A stretch of DNA of 64,000 nt from Piscicola geometra (GCA_943735955.1 OX030970.1:4969869-5033868); one strand, 5' to 3'; shown: positions 23,400 to 49,946, counted from the first letter of the stretch. A program made the numbers and translations. The notes: generated by a model not told the origin, from the sequence alone.

Positions 23400-26130
23400 A
23401 GATAACTTAAAATACCCTCTCTGCCGTCCTCCTGCCCTCTCCCCACAGCTCCTTTACTCCAATTTCCTAAAAGACCCCTTCGTATGTCTGACTTACTAGC
23501 AAATTCTTCTGCTAGCCTTTTTAAATCCAGACTGTCAAGTGTATCCTGATGTGCATGACAAACGGCCAGTGAATTCAAGCGAGGCTGTGTCATAGGTGCA
23601 CGCATCTAAGTCTTAAGATGCCGCAAAGCACTAAAAGATCTTTCTGCAGTACATGACGTTTTGGACACACAAGCATCAACCTGATCAATCTTAAAACCTA
23701 AGGAAACAGATGTCTGACTTCCATGATCATAGCTTGAATTAGTTTTTGCGTTTGTGCTAAAGTTCATTCTGGTCTTTAAACATAGTTAACTGTGAACAAA
23801 GACCAGTATCAATTAACTCCTTGCAAATATCATGGTTCACTTCACCAGTTAGCAACATTGTCTCCAGCTGCAAGTATGAACGCAAACCAGGAGAATCTCG
23901 ATTGAGCCTTTTTGTGAGTTGCATGATTGCAGTGTCTATGACAGCGTTATATGCTGCTCGATGATGTTCCTCTGTTTTGTTGCTACATAAGCTGAGCCCA
24001 GCCAACAATACTTTTGTGTTGGTTTTTGCACCCGAGATACAGCAATCGGCTCGAGATCATATGCCAAAACCATACTGTTGACATCTCTGAAAATGGTATT
24101 AAACTGTTCATCTGATCGTAGGCGACGCAATTCTTGCACAACTGAATCAGTTGCTGCAATCATTCCAATGACCGTGGCACTTGCTAATTGCAACGACTTG
24201 TTTAACTGTTCCAGAAGTGAAAACACCAGACAACTACCTTGAGGACCAGTGCAGTAGTGCCCTGGTGAAAAAAGACCTCAAGCCTTTACAGCTGTTTCAT
24301 CAGTAGTACCAATTGAAGCAAATGATTCCAGACTAACAAGTACCACTTCATAATGTTCAAGCAGAAAAGACACTCTAGATACTCTGGTCAGCCATCTTGT
24401 AGTAGGACAATGAAGTTTTATATTATACTTTTTATTCAGTGGCTCATCAGGAAAGTCAATTATAAGTAGAGACCGACCGAAACAGATATTTTTATTTCTC
24501 CCGAAACCGAAATTAGGCCGAAATTGAAATCCCATTTTCGGCTGAAACCGAAATTAAGCCGAAATTGAATGTCATTTTTCGGCTGAGACCGAAATTAAAC
24601 CGAAATTGTAATCATATTTTTGGCCGAAACCGAAGCCAAAACCGAAATTTTTTCCAACTTTTACAAATGAAAAAATAGTATTTAATGATGAAAATGCCAG
24701 TTTTATAAGTAAATCCAAACAAGCGAATATTTTAAGCAAAAAAATAAAAGTTTTTCAACAAAATTTTTTTTTTTGTTGACAGGCTTTGCTTTAGTCAGAC
24801 TGACATTTTGTAAAAAAAACTTCCAAATAGGATTCAACGACATTCTCACAATTTATTTTTGAATTAATTAATCGAAGCCAAATCTTCTCGTTCGTTCGAC
24901 TTATATGTAGTGTTTTTCAAAGAATGGATATCTAGAATTCCACATGCTTGTATATGTTATTCGAACAATTAGTCTTATGTCACCCATAAATCAATTAACC
25001 ACGATATCTAATAGATATCTAATAGAGATGAGAATCGAACCCAAACTTAATAATTCAAGTTCGATTGAGGATATACAGATACTTACTTTTGACAATAACA
25101 TTTTTTAAACAAATGTTTAAAAAAATAGAATTTGCTTTAAAAAAGTTTTGTTAAACATCATTATTGAACGTATTCCAATTTAACTAAATTTCAAATACAT
25201 GATTGTTGTTCCAGATGCTTGTATATGTTATTCGAATAATTAGTCTGATGACACCCATAAATTAATCAACCACGATAACTAATAGATATCAAATAGAGAA
25301 TCGAATCCGAACTTAATTGTTCGATTGAAGATACAGATATGTATGATAAACTACAAAAATGAATAAAAATTTTGGTTTTTCGGTAAATAAAAGATCCATT
25401 TCGGCCGAAACTGAAATTGAGCCGAAATTACAAAGTTATTTTCGGCCGAAACCGAAAAATTGCCGAAACTAAGAAAATTTGCAATATCGGCGCCGAAACC
25501 GAACCAAATTTCGGTCGGTCTCTAATTATAAGAGACACTAAAGCATCACTTAACTGCTTCCTGACCTTCCCTGAACGATTGTAAAAAGCACCTAGCTCTT
25601 GGACAAACTGAAGTGAAGTGAATCGCTCACAAAGGGATTTGCGGCAGCTGTGTGCTGGGCAACAAGATTTGCACATTGTGCAAAACAGTGGAAAATAATG
25701 CAAGCGGATGCTCACTGCTGATAATAGCTTGACAACCATTATATCGGCCGTTCATGTTAGCAGCGCCGTCATAAGTCTGAGCTCTTAGTTTTTCTATAGG
25801 TAGCATAATTCTGATCAGAAAATCTTTTAATACAGCAGATAATGTTTTTCCGATCGTGTCTAGTGGACTGAATAAACCAATAAACTGTTCATTAACATTC
25901 AGTTTCATCAAAAAAACGAATGCATATCGATTTCTGCTCTAACCCATTTCAGTCTTGTGTGCCGTCAACCACAACACCAAACTGGCATGATTCGGCATTA
26001 ACAGTGCACAATGTGTTTCTAACGATAGAATGAGCTAAAGGCATCTGCATTTCTTTTTGGCAGTTATGCGATATGAAACTTGTAGTTTGATTTAACCACA
26101 ACTTTAGTTAATGTTCGAAGCCTTTTAAAA
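23400..26130 (-). pseudogene. ZMYM1/DUF4371-type hAT transposase, copy 2, broken and interrupted
   Basis: Open pieces at 25627-25911, 25428-25739, 24278-24535, 23936-24226, 23757-24008 and 23315-23605 together match the protein seen in copy 1 and extend it toward the N-terminus (KLRAQTYDGAANMNG, SEHPLALF). RAQ/TYDGAANM is characteristic of the DUF4371 group. Frameshifts separate the pieces, and a nested element at 24467-25524 splits the frame. Not functional. Confidence 0.8.
24467..25524. mobile_element. nested non-autonomous hAT element with CCGAAACCGAAATT repeats
   Basis: Perfect 16-bp terminal inverted repeats TAGAGACCGACCGAAA and TTTCGGTCGGTCTCTA. Flanks are ATTATAAG on both sides (24459-24466 and 25525-25532). 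The matching region of copy 3 (31560-31575) has a single ATTATAAG, an empty site. Subterminal DNA on both sides is built of CCGAAACCGAAATT-like words. The middle holds a duplicated segment of about 130 bp (about 24945-25080 and 25210-25340). No protein frame is visible. Confidence 0.92.
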
Positions 26131-26843
26131 TTCATTAACTTTGGTTCATCTAAAAAATTGAAAGGGTCGATATTGAAGTGGACCTCAGAACCCCCCTACG
26201 AATATCGCCCATGCAAAATAAGTAGCACAATATAAAGGATTTTTTAAAGAAATGTAAATCTGTCTGCTTGCATAAAGTGAACTGAATAAAAATTATGTTT
26301 CATGCTATGGTTGATGATTATTCTTGTATTAAGATAGGAGTTTAGAAATTATTGTATTTGAAAAACTTAGGAGTGTCCATGTTAAGATGGACCCCATGAC
26401 CCCACTAGCATTGCTGCCCATACATACTCACAATGTATTACTGTATTAGCATTTTGTATCCCATGGTTGACGATTAGGCTCGTATCAAAATGAGTTGAGA
26501 AATGTGTATTTTTAAAAGAGTGAGGGGTCCTTGTAAAGATGGACCCCAGGACCCCTCAGGATTCCCGCTTACGCCATGGTGATAAAAAAGTAGATGAAGG
26601 AGTATTTAAGTAAGCAAAGAATATTTTTGTTTTAGACAGCTATCAATATAACTACACATACTTTACTGTATAAAAATTTACTTTTATGCCATGGTTGACG
26701 ATTTTGCTCATATCCAAATATAAATTTTTGAATAAAAAATGGAAAAAAGTGGGGGGGTCCCTATTAAGGTGGACCCCCCACTAAAAAAAAGTGGAGGGTC
26801 CTGACCCCAGGACCTCCCCAGGATCGCCGCCCATGCTGCCATC

Positions 26844-29232
26844 GACTGCTTGCACATCTCTGCTAGTTCTCAGAATAGGCTGATTTGTCGAATAACGCCG
26901 GGTTTTCAAAGCGCCTATCTGAAAAAAAAAGTTTTTTAGATTACGGAAACTGTTACTAACGTAGTTTTAACCCGATCGAGCTTCAAAGCCACCCTGCGAC
27001 ACTTATATTACTCACATTTTGCTTAATAAATCGGGATGATCAGCAAGACGCTAAAATCAGAACAGAAATTGTTGGAATGAACAAAATAGCCAAAAACTCA
27101 TATAACTTGAGTATTCTAAAATCAAGAGAAGTAAAAACACTTTTTTTAATATGCCTATGACTGAATAAATTAAACCGGATAAAACTAACTAAAACATAAA
27201 TTTAAATATTTAATATTTGTATTTGTAAAAGAAATTTAAGACATGCTTTTTTAGCCTATTTGCAATTTTTAAATAGCTAGAAAGTATAATATCGTAGTAT
27301 TTATAGTGAATATTTTGGATGGATAATATTTTATATATTCCTTTTCTTCAAAAAAAATGCATCCAGTCTTGGATACGATTTTCCATTCTTTAAGTTAAAA
27401 AGTTTGGAGATAACGTATTTTAGTTTTTTCCTCACATCCAAAGGAGTATAATTTTTATTTTTTTCTTATTAATTAGGTGATGCGCTAGAGTTTCATTACG
27501 TGCAAGTAGTATAATTAATAATTTAGTGATTAGCCTGTTGTAACCATGGATGTGTAGCATGGTCATAGTTGTCTGAGATGAAACATGAATAGCTGCCTAA
27601 GAATAAACGTAGAAAGAGATTCTAGATATTGATAAATCTGTCTCTGGCATTCGACCATCTCGGGAGATGATAAATCTAAATAGACTATATAAAATATAAT
27701 TGACTATATTAAGTTTATATTCTAAATAGTTTATTGAAAATTAATACAAACCAATAATTTATTTTTTTGTTTAAAAAAACTGTTAGTGTTCATTAGCTTA
27801 GACACAAGTATGTTCCATTTACAGTTAAATATTACATTTGAATAGATGTAAAATTTAATCTCATTAGTCTTAATTGACTGTAAACTAGAGGGTTGCACGG
27901 GAAATGGTTGAAGCTAAAAGTAAAATGCGAAATAAAAAATTCTCTGGGTAAAGCAAGCTTAACTCATGTTATTCCAAGGAGTTTACTTTAAACATAGAAT
28001 TTTAAAATTTTTATAACAAATTTAGAGCGTTTTTAAAAGACATTTGATGACGCTTTGAGAAGGAACTGAAAGACTACATGTTCCAGAATTAATGAAGATT
28101 TTTTGGAATGATCAGTATTGAAAAAGCGGAAAAAGGTATTTCTTTAGATAAATAAGGTAGTCGAATAATAATTAAAAAAATTTAATTAAATTTTTTATTC
28201 CATACAATATGATTCGATCTTAGGCAACTAAGCATTCCATCTTATGAACCCAGTTGCTCAGGATGGAATTTTTGAGTGTTCATATTTGAAGTTAATAAAC
28301 TCATATTTCTTATTATTATATTTCTTATGTTTAACTTGATATAGTAAGAGAAAGAGTCAATATAATGGCTGGATAAATTTTAATTTACGTTATTGTTTAT
28401 GCAATTGAGGATACATATAAAAATCGTTCCATCTTGTGTAACCTCCCCCTACATAGTGACTATGTGTAGTTATAGTGATAGCTGTCAAAAACCAAACTAT
28501 CCTTTGCTTACTTGAATATTCTTATCAAAAAAGAAGTTTTAAAATATTTTTTAAGAGAAAGGGAAAGAAAATCTGGATTCCAAGAGCCCTCCCAGGATCG
28601 TCTATGCTGGGTAGGACCCTTCAAAGATTTGCAGCTGATCGCTGCTCCTGTCTACTACAGCATCATCATTTCCATAAAAGCATCTTTCTAGATCTTCTTG
28701 GCACTGGTGTTGAGGGTGAGAATAGAGATGCAGAAGAGAACCCTGCCAAGACTGAAGTTGTTGTGATCACTTTTTTCTGCTGCAGCCTTTCTTCAACAGT
28801 TTTTCCCTTGGTTGTTGCTGAGGCCATCTCCCATCAGACTGAAAAGAAGCACCCTAGGAGAGAGTATGATAATGCTTAAAAAAGACTTGAGATACTGATG
28901 ATGATGATACTGATGATGGATGATTTTTCTATATGCATTGATGACTACTTTTTTGGGTAAAGACTCTGATGATGATACATTTTATTGAAGGCTTTTGGAA
29001 TCAATTACACTTTCCACCCTCACTCTTTCACCACTAAAACCACCAATACTCAACATTTTAAAGTTGTGAGATACCATACCACTATCATTATATTTTTATA
29101 TATTCAAAACTTCATCTTGTTAACCTTTTGAATATGGAATAATTTAGTTTTTTGACAAAACTTTTGTCCTAGCTGAATGATTACATTTATTCAATTTTTT
29201 AAATGTATGAAACTTTTCATAGAAAATTTATG
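26844..29232. other. AT-rich DNA between hAT copies, with a family A scrap
   Basis: Mostly featureless AT-rich sequence. At about 28440-28655 both ends of family A occur close together (CCCAGGATCGTC and, to the right, GCAGCTGATCGCTGCTCCTG), so a much deleted copy is likely. A 53-codon minus-strand frame at 28827-28666 begins with a good context ATG, but I cannot assign it. Confidence 0.45.
28666..28827 (-). CDS. short unassigned reading frame
   Basis: It begins ATGGCC and encodes 53 residues starting MASATTKGKTVEERLQQKKV, with a Ser/Pro-rich middle and a basic stretch PRRSRKM before two in-frame stops. Composition is protein-like and higher in GC than the DNA around it, but there is no family match by eye, no neighbouring exon and no regulatory evidence. 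It may be a first exon or chance. The antisense frame (28475-28879, 134 codons) looks less protein-like. Confidence 0.2.
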   Translation of the reverse strand: MASATTKGKTVEERLQQKKVITTTSVLAGFSSASLFSPSTPVPRRSRKMLLWK

Positions 29233-29240
29233 GTTTATAG

Positions 29241-32200
29241 CAGGGGCGGCGATCTGCGGAAAATCTTGGGGGGGGGGGGGGTCTTCCCCAGAGTTGGAAT
29301 CAAAGAACCGGTATCGGCCAATACAGTATCAGCGATACTATTTAGTATTGTTTGCTGTATTGATCATTCTTTTTATATCAACTATTAATATTTGTATCGC
29401 CAAACATTAAAAAAAAAGCTCAATACTCAATAAAAATACTTTTCTATTGCCACTTAAAGCGATTTGAAGAAAAACAATAGCGATTTTAATACCTTTTATT
29501 ATTGGTCATCTATATAAATTCAATTACAATTAAATTCATAAACTAGCCATCAACCCTATCAATATCAAAACCACCACTCTAAAAATATAACCACGTTCCA
29601 CGAGTTTGAAAAAAAAGTAAACTTTCTTTTAAAGTTTTTAGCGATTTTAGAAAAAAATAATTAGGTTTTGCATTGCGTACTTATAGATTCAATTAATGTT
29701 ATTCTTATATTCTTTCATTCATTTACCTTATATATTTTGTTTCCAATTAATTTATGAACGACTAAAGAAAACGTTCCACAAATCCTTTTATTATTTTGAC
29801 AAATCTATTTATCAGTTATTTTTGTAAAAAAATAAACTTGCATCCATATGCCTATGTCCCAATAAAATAGTGAAATTCAGTACAATAGCGTCAAATGTAA
29901 GAATAAATGAATAATAATTAAAGGTCCGGACAATCTGGTTTTTACAGTCATCATATTATAGAATTATATATAAATGTCAAGTCACTAAAAATTTGAAAAT
30001 CAATATAACATAGATATGAAGCATAACTAACTAGGTAGACCATGAATAAATCTGTATTCATTATGTTGATGAAACTCTAACGATAAATAAACAATTTATT
30101 TGGTTAGCCAGTCCAACAGACAGATAAATATACACTCTGGGTCAAAAAAAACATGCTGCTATATATTTGTATATAACTTTGGAAAATGTAAAGCGAATTT
30201 TAATTTTTTCACTATTTGACTCAGAAATGAATAAGGAACAAGATTTAAGAAACATTTACCTTGTGAAACTGAAACAAAGATGAAAATATCGAAAATGTCA
30301 TGCAAGAAACATGAAAATAAAGTATTAACAAATGTCAAACAAATTGTAAAAAAATTAAAACTTTAAAAAAAATTTATAACATTTTTATGTGTTTTACATT
30401 ACAGTCTTCGCTATTTTCTCACTTTTTTTACTTTCACTAGGTGAAGATAAAACATATTAAAGGAATCTAAATAAATTTTACAACATCTTGTTTTCCATTC
30501 ATTTCTGAGTCAAATAGTTTTAAAAATTACAAATCGGTTCAAATTTGCCAAAGTTTTAAACAAATATACAATGGCTCATTTTTTATAGCCCACAGTGTAT
30601 ATTCAGATGACATAAAATACCCTCTCTGTCTATTCTTCTACCCTTTCTCCACAGCTCGCTAACTAATTTCCAAAAAGACCCCTCCGAATGTCTGACTGAC
30701 TGGCAAATTCTTCTAGTCTTTTTAAATCTAGGCTGTCGAGTATATCCTGATGTGCATGACAAACGGCCAGTGAATTCAAGCGAGGCTGTGTCATAGTTGC
30801 ACGCAATCAAGTTTCAAAACGCCGCAAAGCAATAAACGACCTTTCTGCTGTACATGACGTTGCTGGTGGCACAAGCATCAACCGGATCAGACGTTCAACT
30901 TGAGGAAACAGATGTCTGACTTCGGGATCATAGCTTGCATTTTTTGCGCTTATGCTAAAGTTCTGTATTCATTCTGGTCGTTAAACATAGCTAACTGTGA
31001 ACAAAGACTAGTTGCATTTAGCTCACGATACTGCTTGCAAATATCACCAGTTAGGAACATTGTCTCCAGCAGCAAGTATGAACGCAAACCAGAAGAATCT
31101 CGATTGAACCTTTCTGTGAGTTGCATGATTGCAGCGAAATATGCTGCTCGATAATGTTTCTCTGGTTTTGTTGCTACATAAGCTGGGCCTAGCCCACAAT
31201 ACTTTTGTGGCGGCTTTCACACCCGAGGTACAGCAATCGCCAAAACCATACTGGTCGCTGCAACCATTCCACTGACCTTGGCACTTGCTCACTGCAACGA
31301 CTTTTTTAACTGTTCTAGAAGTGAAAACACCAAAACAACTAGCTTGAGGGCCAGTGTAGTAGTGTCTTGTTGAAAAAAAGCCTCGAGCCTTTTACAGCTG
31401 TTTCATCAGCAGTACCAATGGAAGCAAATGATTTCAAGCTAACAAGTACCACTTCATATTATTCAAGCCCAGATGACACTGCAGATACTCTGACCAGCTA
31501 TCTTGTAGGACAAAGAAGTTTTATACTATACTTTTCATTTAGCGGCTCATCCGGAAAGTCAATTATAAGAGACACTAAAGCATTACTAAACTGCTTTTTT
31601 ACTTTCCCTGAACGATTGTAAAAAGCACCTAACTCTTGGACAAACTGAAGTGAATTGCTCACAAAGGGATTTGCGGCAGCTGGGTGCTGGGCTACAAGAT
31701 TTTCACAGTGTGCAGAACAGTGGAAAAACAATGCAAGCGGATGCTTACTGCTGATAACAGCCTGACAACCGTTATATCAGCCGCCCATGTTAGCAGTGCC
31801 GTCATAAATCTGAGCTCTGAGGTTTTCTATTGGTAGCATAATTCTGATCAGAAACTATTTTGCTACAGCAGATAATTTTTGTCTGGTCGTGTCTGGTGGG
31901 CTGAATAAACCAATAAACTGCTCCTTAATATTAAGAGCTTCATCAAAAAAACGAATGTATATCGATTCCTGCTCTAACCCATTGCAGTCTTGTGTGCCGT
32001 CAACCATAACACCAAACTGGCTTGATTCGGCATTAACAGTGCACACTGTGTTTCTAACGATAGAATGAGCTAAAAGCATCAGCATTTTATTTTTGCAGTC
32101 ATGTGATATGAAACTTGTAGTTTGATTTAACCACAACTTTAGTTAATGTTCGAAGCCTTTTGAAATTCATCTAAAAATTGAAAGGGTCGATATTAAAGTA

Positions 32201-33140
32201 GACCTCAGAACCCCCTATGAACAACGACCATGCAAAATAAGTAACACAATGTAAATGATTTTTTTATAGTATAAAATTAATACAAATGTAAATCTGTCTG
32301 TTTGCATAAAGTGAACCGATATTTTCTGAAAAACATCCTGAATGTCTGCTTGCGAAAATTGAAAATTCAGAAATTTAATTTTCTATAAATATAATTCATT
32401 AATTTAAATCCATAAATATAAAAAAAGAGTAGGTGGAGGAGTATTTGAGTATAAGCAAAGAATAGTTTTGCTTCAGGCAGCTATCACTATAACTACGCCT
32501 ACCCAAAGTATATTACTGAATAAAAATTCTGTTTCATGCTATGGTTGACGATTATGCTTGTATTAATATAGGGGTTAAGAAATTATTTTATTTGAATAAT
32601 TGAAGGGGGTCCATGTTAAGATGGACCCCAGGAACCCGCTAGCATCACTGCCCATTCAAACTCACAATGTATTACTGTATTAGCATTTCTTTATCACATG
32701 GTTGACACTTAGGCTCGTATCAAAATGAGAGTTGAGAAATGTGTATTATAAAAAATGAGTGAGGGGGTCCTTATAAAAGTGGACCCCAGGACCCCCTTAG
32801 GATTCTCGTCTACGCCATAGAGATAAAAAGAAAAGTAGCGCTCTTGAATTTGAAGAAAGAGCGCTATAGAAATCTATTTGATTGATTGATTGATAGATGA
32901 AGGAGTATTTAATTAAGCAAAGAGTATTTTTTTAGACAGCTATCACAATAACTATACATACTCACAATGTATTACTGTATAAAAATTCATTTTTATGCCA
33001 TGGTTGACGATTATGTTCATATCAAAATGTAAAAAATTAGATAAAAAGATTGGAAAAAAGTCCACCTTAATGTGGACCCCCCCACTAAAAAATAGTGGTG
33101 GGGTCCTGACCCCAGGACCCCCCCAGGATCACCGCCCATG
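29241..33140 (-). mobile_element. hAT element family A, copy 3
   Basis: Ends CAGGGGCGGCGATC and ATCACCGCCCATG, flanked by GTTTATAG on both sides (29233-29240 and 33141-33148). It is 3.9 kb. It lacks the nested element of copy 2. The right-end tandem modules with GGACCCC and ATGGTTGACGATTA words (32170-33130) are more numerous here and include an inserted SINE-like tail at about 32840-32895 (GAGCGCTATAGAAAT, then ATTGATTGATTG). Confidence 0.92.
30600..32136 (-). pseudogene. ZMYM1/DUF4371-type hAT transposase, copy 3, broken
   Basis: Open pieces at 31855-32136 (VNAESSQFGVMVDGTQD, a ZMYM1-like motif with a possible catalytic Asp), 31498-31731 (NSLQFVQELGAFYNRSGKV), 31044-31292 and 30583-30810. 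The frame is interrupted by many stops and shifts, and some residues present in copies 1 and 2 are lost. Not functional. Confidence 0.75.
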
Positions 33141-33449
33141 GTTTATAGTATAATAAACTTTATACTTTATAAATATAGATAGGTTTTCATGATTTAAGAT
33201 GTTTTCTTGTTTAAATACATCTTAGTTATTTCCCAAAATTTTTAAGTTTTTGTCTGCTGCTATAATATTTCTCAGTTTAAAAATCTTTGAGCATTGTTAT
33301 TTGTAAAAATCTCAATTTTTGGAAAATTCAGTAAAGCGGTACACTTTTATAACTTAATTAAAAGTCTTGCAAACAAAAGTTAACTTAAGTTTTCGATAGG
33401 TTAAATTTTAAAAATCCTTCCTATTTAGTTTCAAGTTTAATTCAGAATC

Positions 33450-40524
<7,075 letters not shown>

Positions 40525-40750
40525 AAATTGTGGTTGAAGTGTGGTTGCAAAGTGTGGTTAAAGTATAGTTGAAGTGTGGTTGAAGTGTGTACGAATTGGG
40601 GTGGAAGTGTGGTTGAATGAAACTATAAATGAACTAATTAAACCTTTCTGTCCATAAAGAATTTTATTTTTTCAGTCTATATTGTTCACAGCCTGACAGA
40701 CGCAGGCCATTTTACAATGGTTCTCAGAACGATTGTTTTTATGCGCCAGA

Positions 40751-40921
40751 GACGCCACTCCACACGACGTACACATCTTTCACTGCAAACACCGCATCAT
40801 ATACACTAGGTTTATGATAGTTAGGTATACGATAGTTCACGGTTGTCTTGTCAGGGATTCGAACAGGCAACCTTTGAGTTGCAAGTTCGACGTCTTCCAT
40901 CTAAGCCATCCCCGCTTCCCA
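40751..40921 (-). mobile_element. tRNA-derived SINE, family 1, copy d (old)
   Basis: Reverse-complement relative of the copy at 13-235. It keeps the GCGGTGTTTG-like body, a TCGAATCCCTGACAAG-like B box and the A box TGGCTTAGATGGAAG. It is clearly more diverged than copies b and c. Confidence 0.7.
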
Positions 40922-41209
40922 TAAATGTTGCTTCATTTGAGGTTGACTACGCATAAGATGCCATAAATCTAAATTTTTCAATCCAAACCAACTTGATTGA
41001 AACTAGTTCTCAAATGTAAGTTTTTAAATCTCAGAAATATCACAATTTAACTTAAATTCTGTTCTTATTTTCGAATTCATCTCTTTTTAGCTCTATGGTG
41101 TCCTTCTTGTAAACTAACATTCTCTTCCCACTTGGAATCTCTTTCACTCCTCATTCTCATCCTTCTTTCACCACCCGTGCCTCATAATCAAGTGTGATTG
41201 CCGCGATGA

Positions 41210-42400
41210 ACGATGTTTCATTCTCTTTATTCAGGGTGAATCATGGATACTCACAGCAGCAATATCGAATTGTTTTTTCGAAAAGACTTTATCGGATGAT
41301 GCTTGAAATCCAACAGTCTAGCTACCACATTAAAAACAATCTCTCTTCACACTAGTCAGACAGGAGCTCATCAAAAACACCAGCTCACATTCACTTGTCC
41401 TTGTCACATCCAGGCCTGCAGATGAAGCAATGCTTTGCGAGAAACGTTTCAGCAGACCAAAGATGTCGTATCGACAACAAGTATGAAAAATAAAAAAGAT
41501 AAATTGGAGCAGTACAGTTATGAATTTCAAACATATTTAGGCATATTTTGAAAGTCACTCTAGATCTCAAAGGTAACCAATGTAACAAACGAAGATAAGG
41601 AGAAATGTGAGAAAATTTAGGAGCACGAGCAACAAGACGAGCAGCACAATTAAAGGTTTTATTTAGAGGAGCTAAAGTAGTATCAAGTTAGAATCGAAAA
41701 TAAAACCAAGGCTACGAATGGAAGATGAAGGGGTTAGAGATAATGAGGAAGTGGGAGGCAAAACTAAAGAAGGAAGAGATGGTAAAAACTTTGATTTTTT
41801 ATTGAAATATATGAGTTCAAATTTTTCCGCATTAAGTTTGAGAAACATAGATGAAGCCCAAGAAATTAAAGATTGAAGACAGAGGTTAGTTGAGGTTAGT
41901 GTCTTATAATGGTGTTTGTGTTATTGTCGTTGTTTTGTTTGTTGTTGCTTCGGCATTTTATCAACAGTAAGGTCAAGAGAAGAGTCAGTGAAAGATGTAT
42001 AAATATAGGAGTCATCAGGAAGATGAGAAATAATATTAGGTAGTTCCGAGGTATAAAGAATAAAAAGTAAGGGACCAAGGATTGAGCTTTGTGGAACACC
42101 ATAAGATAAAGAACCAGAAGAAACACGAGAAGATTCAATTGATACATAGGAAGTTCGCTCAGAAAGATAGGATTTTAGCCAGATAAGGGAAGATCCAGAA
42201 ATGTTAAAAAAAGAATCTAAAACATTTAATAAAAGAGTATGATATTATAATTTCTAATAAATTTATGGTCAAAGATCTGTAGATTGAAAGCACTACGTCT
42301 TACACTACATTTAGGAAGTTTAGCGAAAGAAGAGAGTTCAATTAAAAAATCCCTAGAATACATAATAGAATGGAAATTAGGAAAAAAATTGCATGTATAA
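41210..42400 (-). pseudogene. L2/CR1-type LINE reverse transcriptase remnant
   Basis: Read on the minus strand in shifting frames: SYLSERTSYVSI, GVPQSSILGPLLFILYTSEL and SHLPDDSYIY (the YADD site reads LPDD), then RLLHWLPLRSRVTFKICL, all standard L2/CR1 blocks. The frame is broken in several places. The 5' part before about 42400 is missing. It ends about 400 bp upstream of the first SCAF exon. Confidence 0.75.
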
Positions 42401-42793
42401 AAAAAATTTAAATTTTAAAAAACACTATTTCACTCATAAAAAACCGTCTAGCCATCATCAATACAACGTTCAAAACAGAAACAGTTGAGCGCCATGCCGC
42501 CATGATGGACGCTAAACAAAGATCAATACAATGAACATTTTGAGTTTATTAGGTCTATGTTACTTATCTCAATAAAACAAAGTTGTTTACTTTGTTATTA
42601 ATAAAGAAAAGTTGTTTAATTTATTTCAAAATGCACCTGCTTTGAATATAGCGCTTTTAATTTCTTCTCTATGCATGTTTCAATTCTCAATGTTTCCTCG
42701 ACATCTGAAGAAGCTAAATATTGAATTTCAAAAATCTTTTATTCTTGAAAACTTATTTGAGTTTCTAAAAATTGTAAGATAGTTTGTTTGAGT

Positions 42794-49209
<6,416 letters not shown>

Positions 49210-49844
49210 TACGCACTTAACACTTGTCAACAAATTTAACTTCTGCGAAAATATGCATGTCACAAGCACCTCTATTACTACCACCACCGAACACACAAGC
49301 ACCCCACCACAACAAGCAACAACAACCACAAGGACATGCAGCACCTGCATCAGCGATGACACCTTCCTAGTTATTCCCTCTATTCGCCACATTCTAATTT
49401 ATATCATTATTAATGATCTTTATATAATTATCAATGATTCAAGTGTATTTATTGAGGAGTCGTCAGGCTGTAGTGGCATTCAGCCTTGTTGTTGCAATGT
49501 TCAGAAAAGAGATCTTTTCTCTGATGACACTGCCATACAGCATACGGCAATGCGAGTGTTTGTTGGGATAGAGAATAAAAGCTTGAGTTGTTGGCGAGGT
49601 TTGAGGCAGGCTCGAAGGTTGTTTGATCTCATCATTCCTCCAATCAATCAAATTCATTTGTATAACGCTTTTCCATAATATCACTTTGGAGCGTCTTTCC
49701 TATAGGACTAGTTTGTGCCACAAATTACGGTGTTTTTCTTGCGCACACGTGTGAATTGCATGCTGGAAGGACTTGAAAGAGGAAACAGCATAGAAGTGAA
49801 GCGTTCAAGTGGTTTCAAAGACTACTACTGTTCGACACAGGTGA

Positions 49845-49858
49845 GTTGCCAGGACAAC
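49845..49858 (+). promoter_or_regulatory. RFX X-box-like motif upstream of the SPA17-like gene
   Basis: GTTGCCAGGACAAC is an imperfect palindrome matching the RFX X-box form (GTHNYYATRRNAAC) at 13 of 14 positions. It lies about 180 bp before the ATG at 50036. RFX factors drive ciliary and sperm-flagellum genes, which suits a SPA17-like gene. The role is inferred. Confidence 0.45.
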
Positions 49859-49946
49859 GGTGTTGTTTGCTGATAACGTGCTCTTTGCTCACTTCAATTG
49901 AGATCTCCTGTGGACGTTTTGATGACAAAAAGGACTGTGTGCTTTG

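Larger units (their letters stand above)
22968..26835 (-). mobile_element. hAT element family A, copy 2
   Basis: Ends CAGGGGCGGCGATC and GATCGCCGCCCATG. The 8-bp duplication CTGCCATC is perfect (22960-22967 and 26836-26843). Length is 3.87 kb, including a nested 1.06-kb element. The transposase side reads on the minus strand. The right third (26160-26830) is made of degenerate tandem modules about 140-150 bp long, each with a GTGGACCCC word and a CATGGTTGACGATT word. Confidence 0.92.

Noticed and set aside
28475..28879. 134-codon plus-strand frame
   Set aside because: Its first third is a scrap of hAT family A and the rest shows no domain; the minus strand is at least as plausible.
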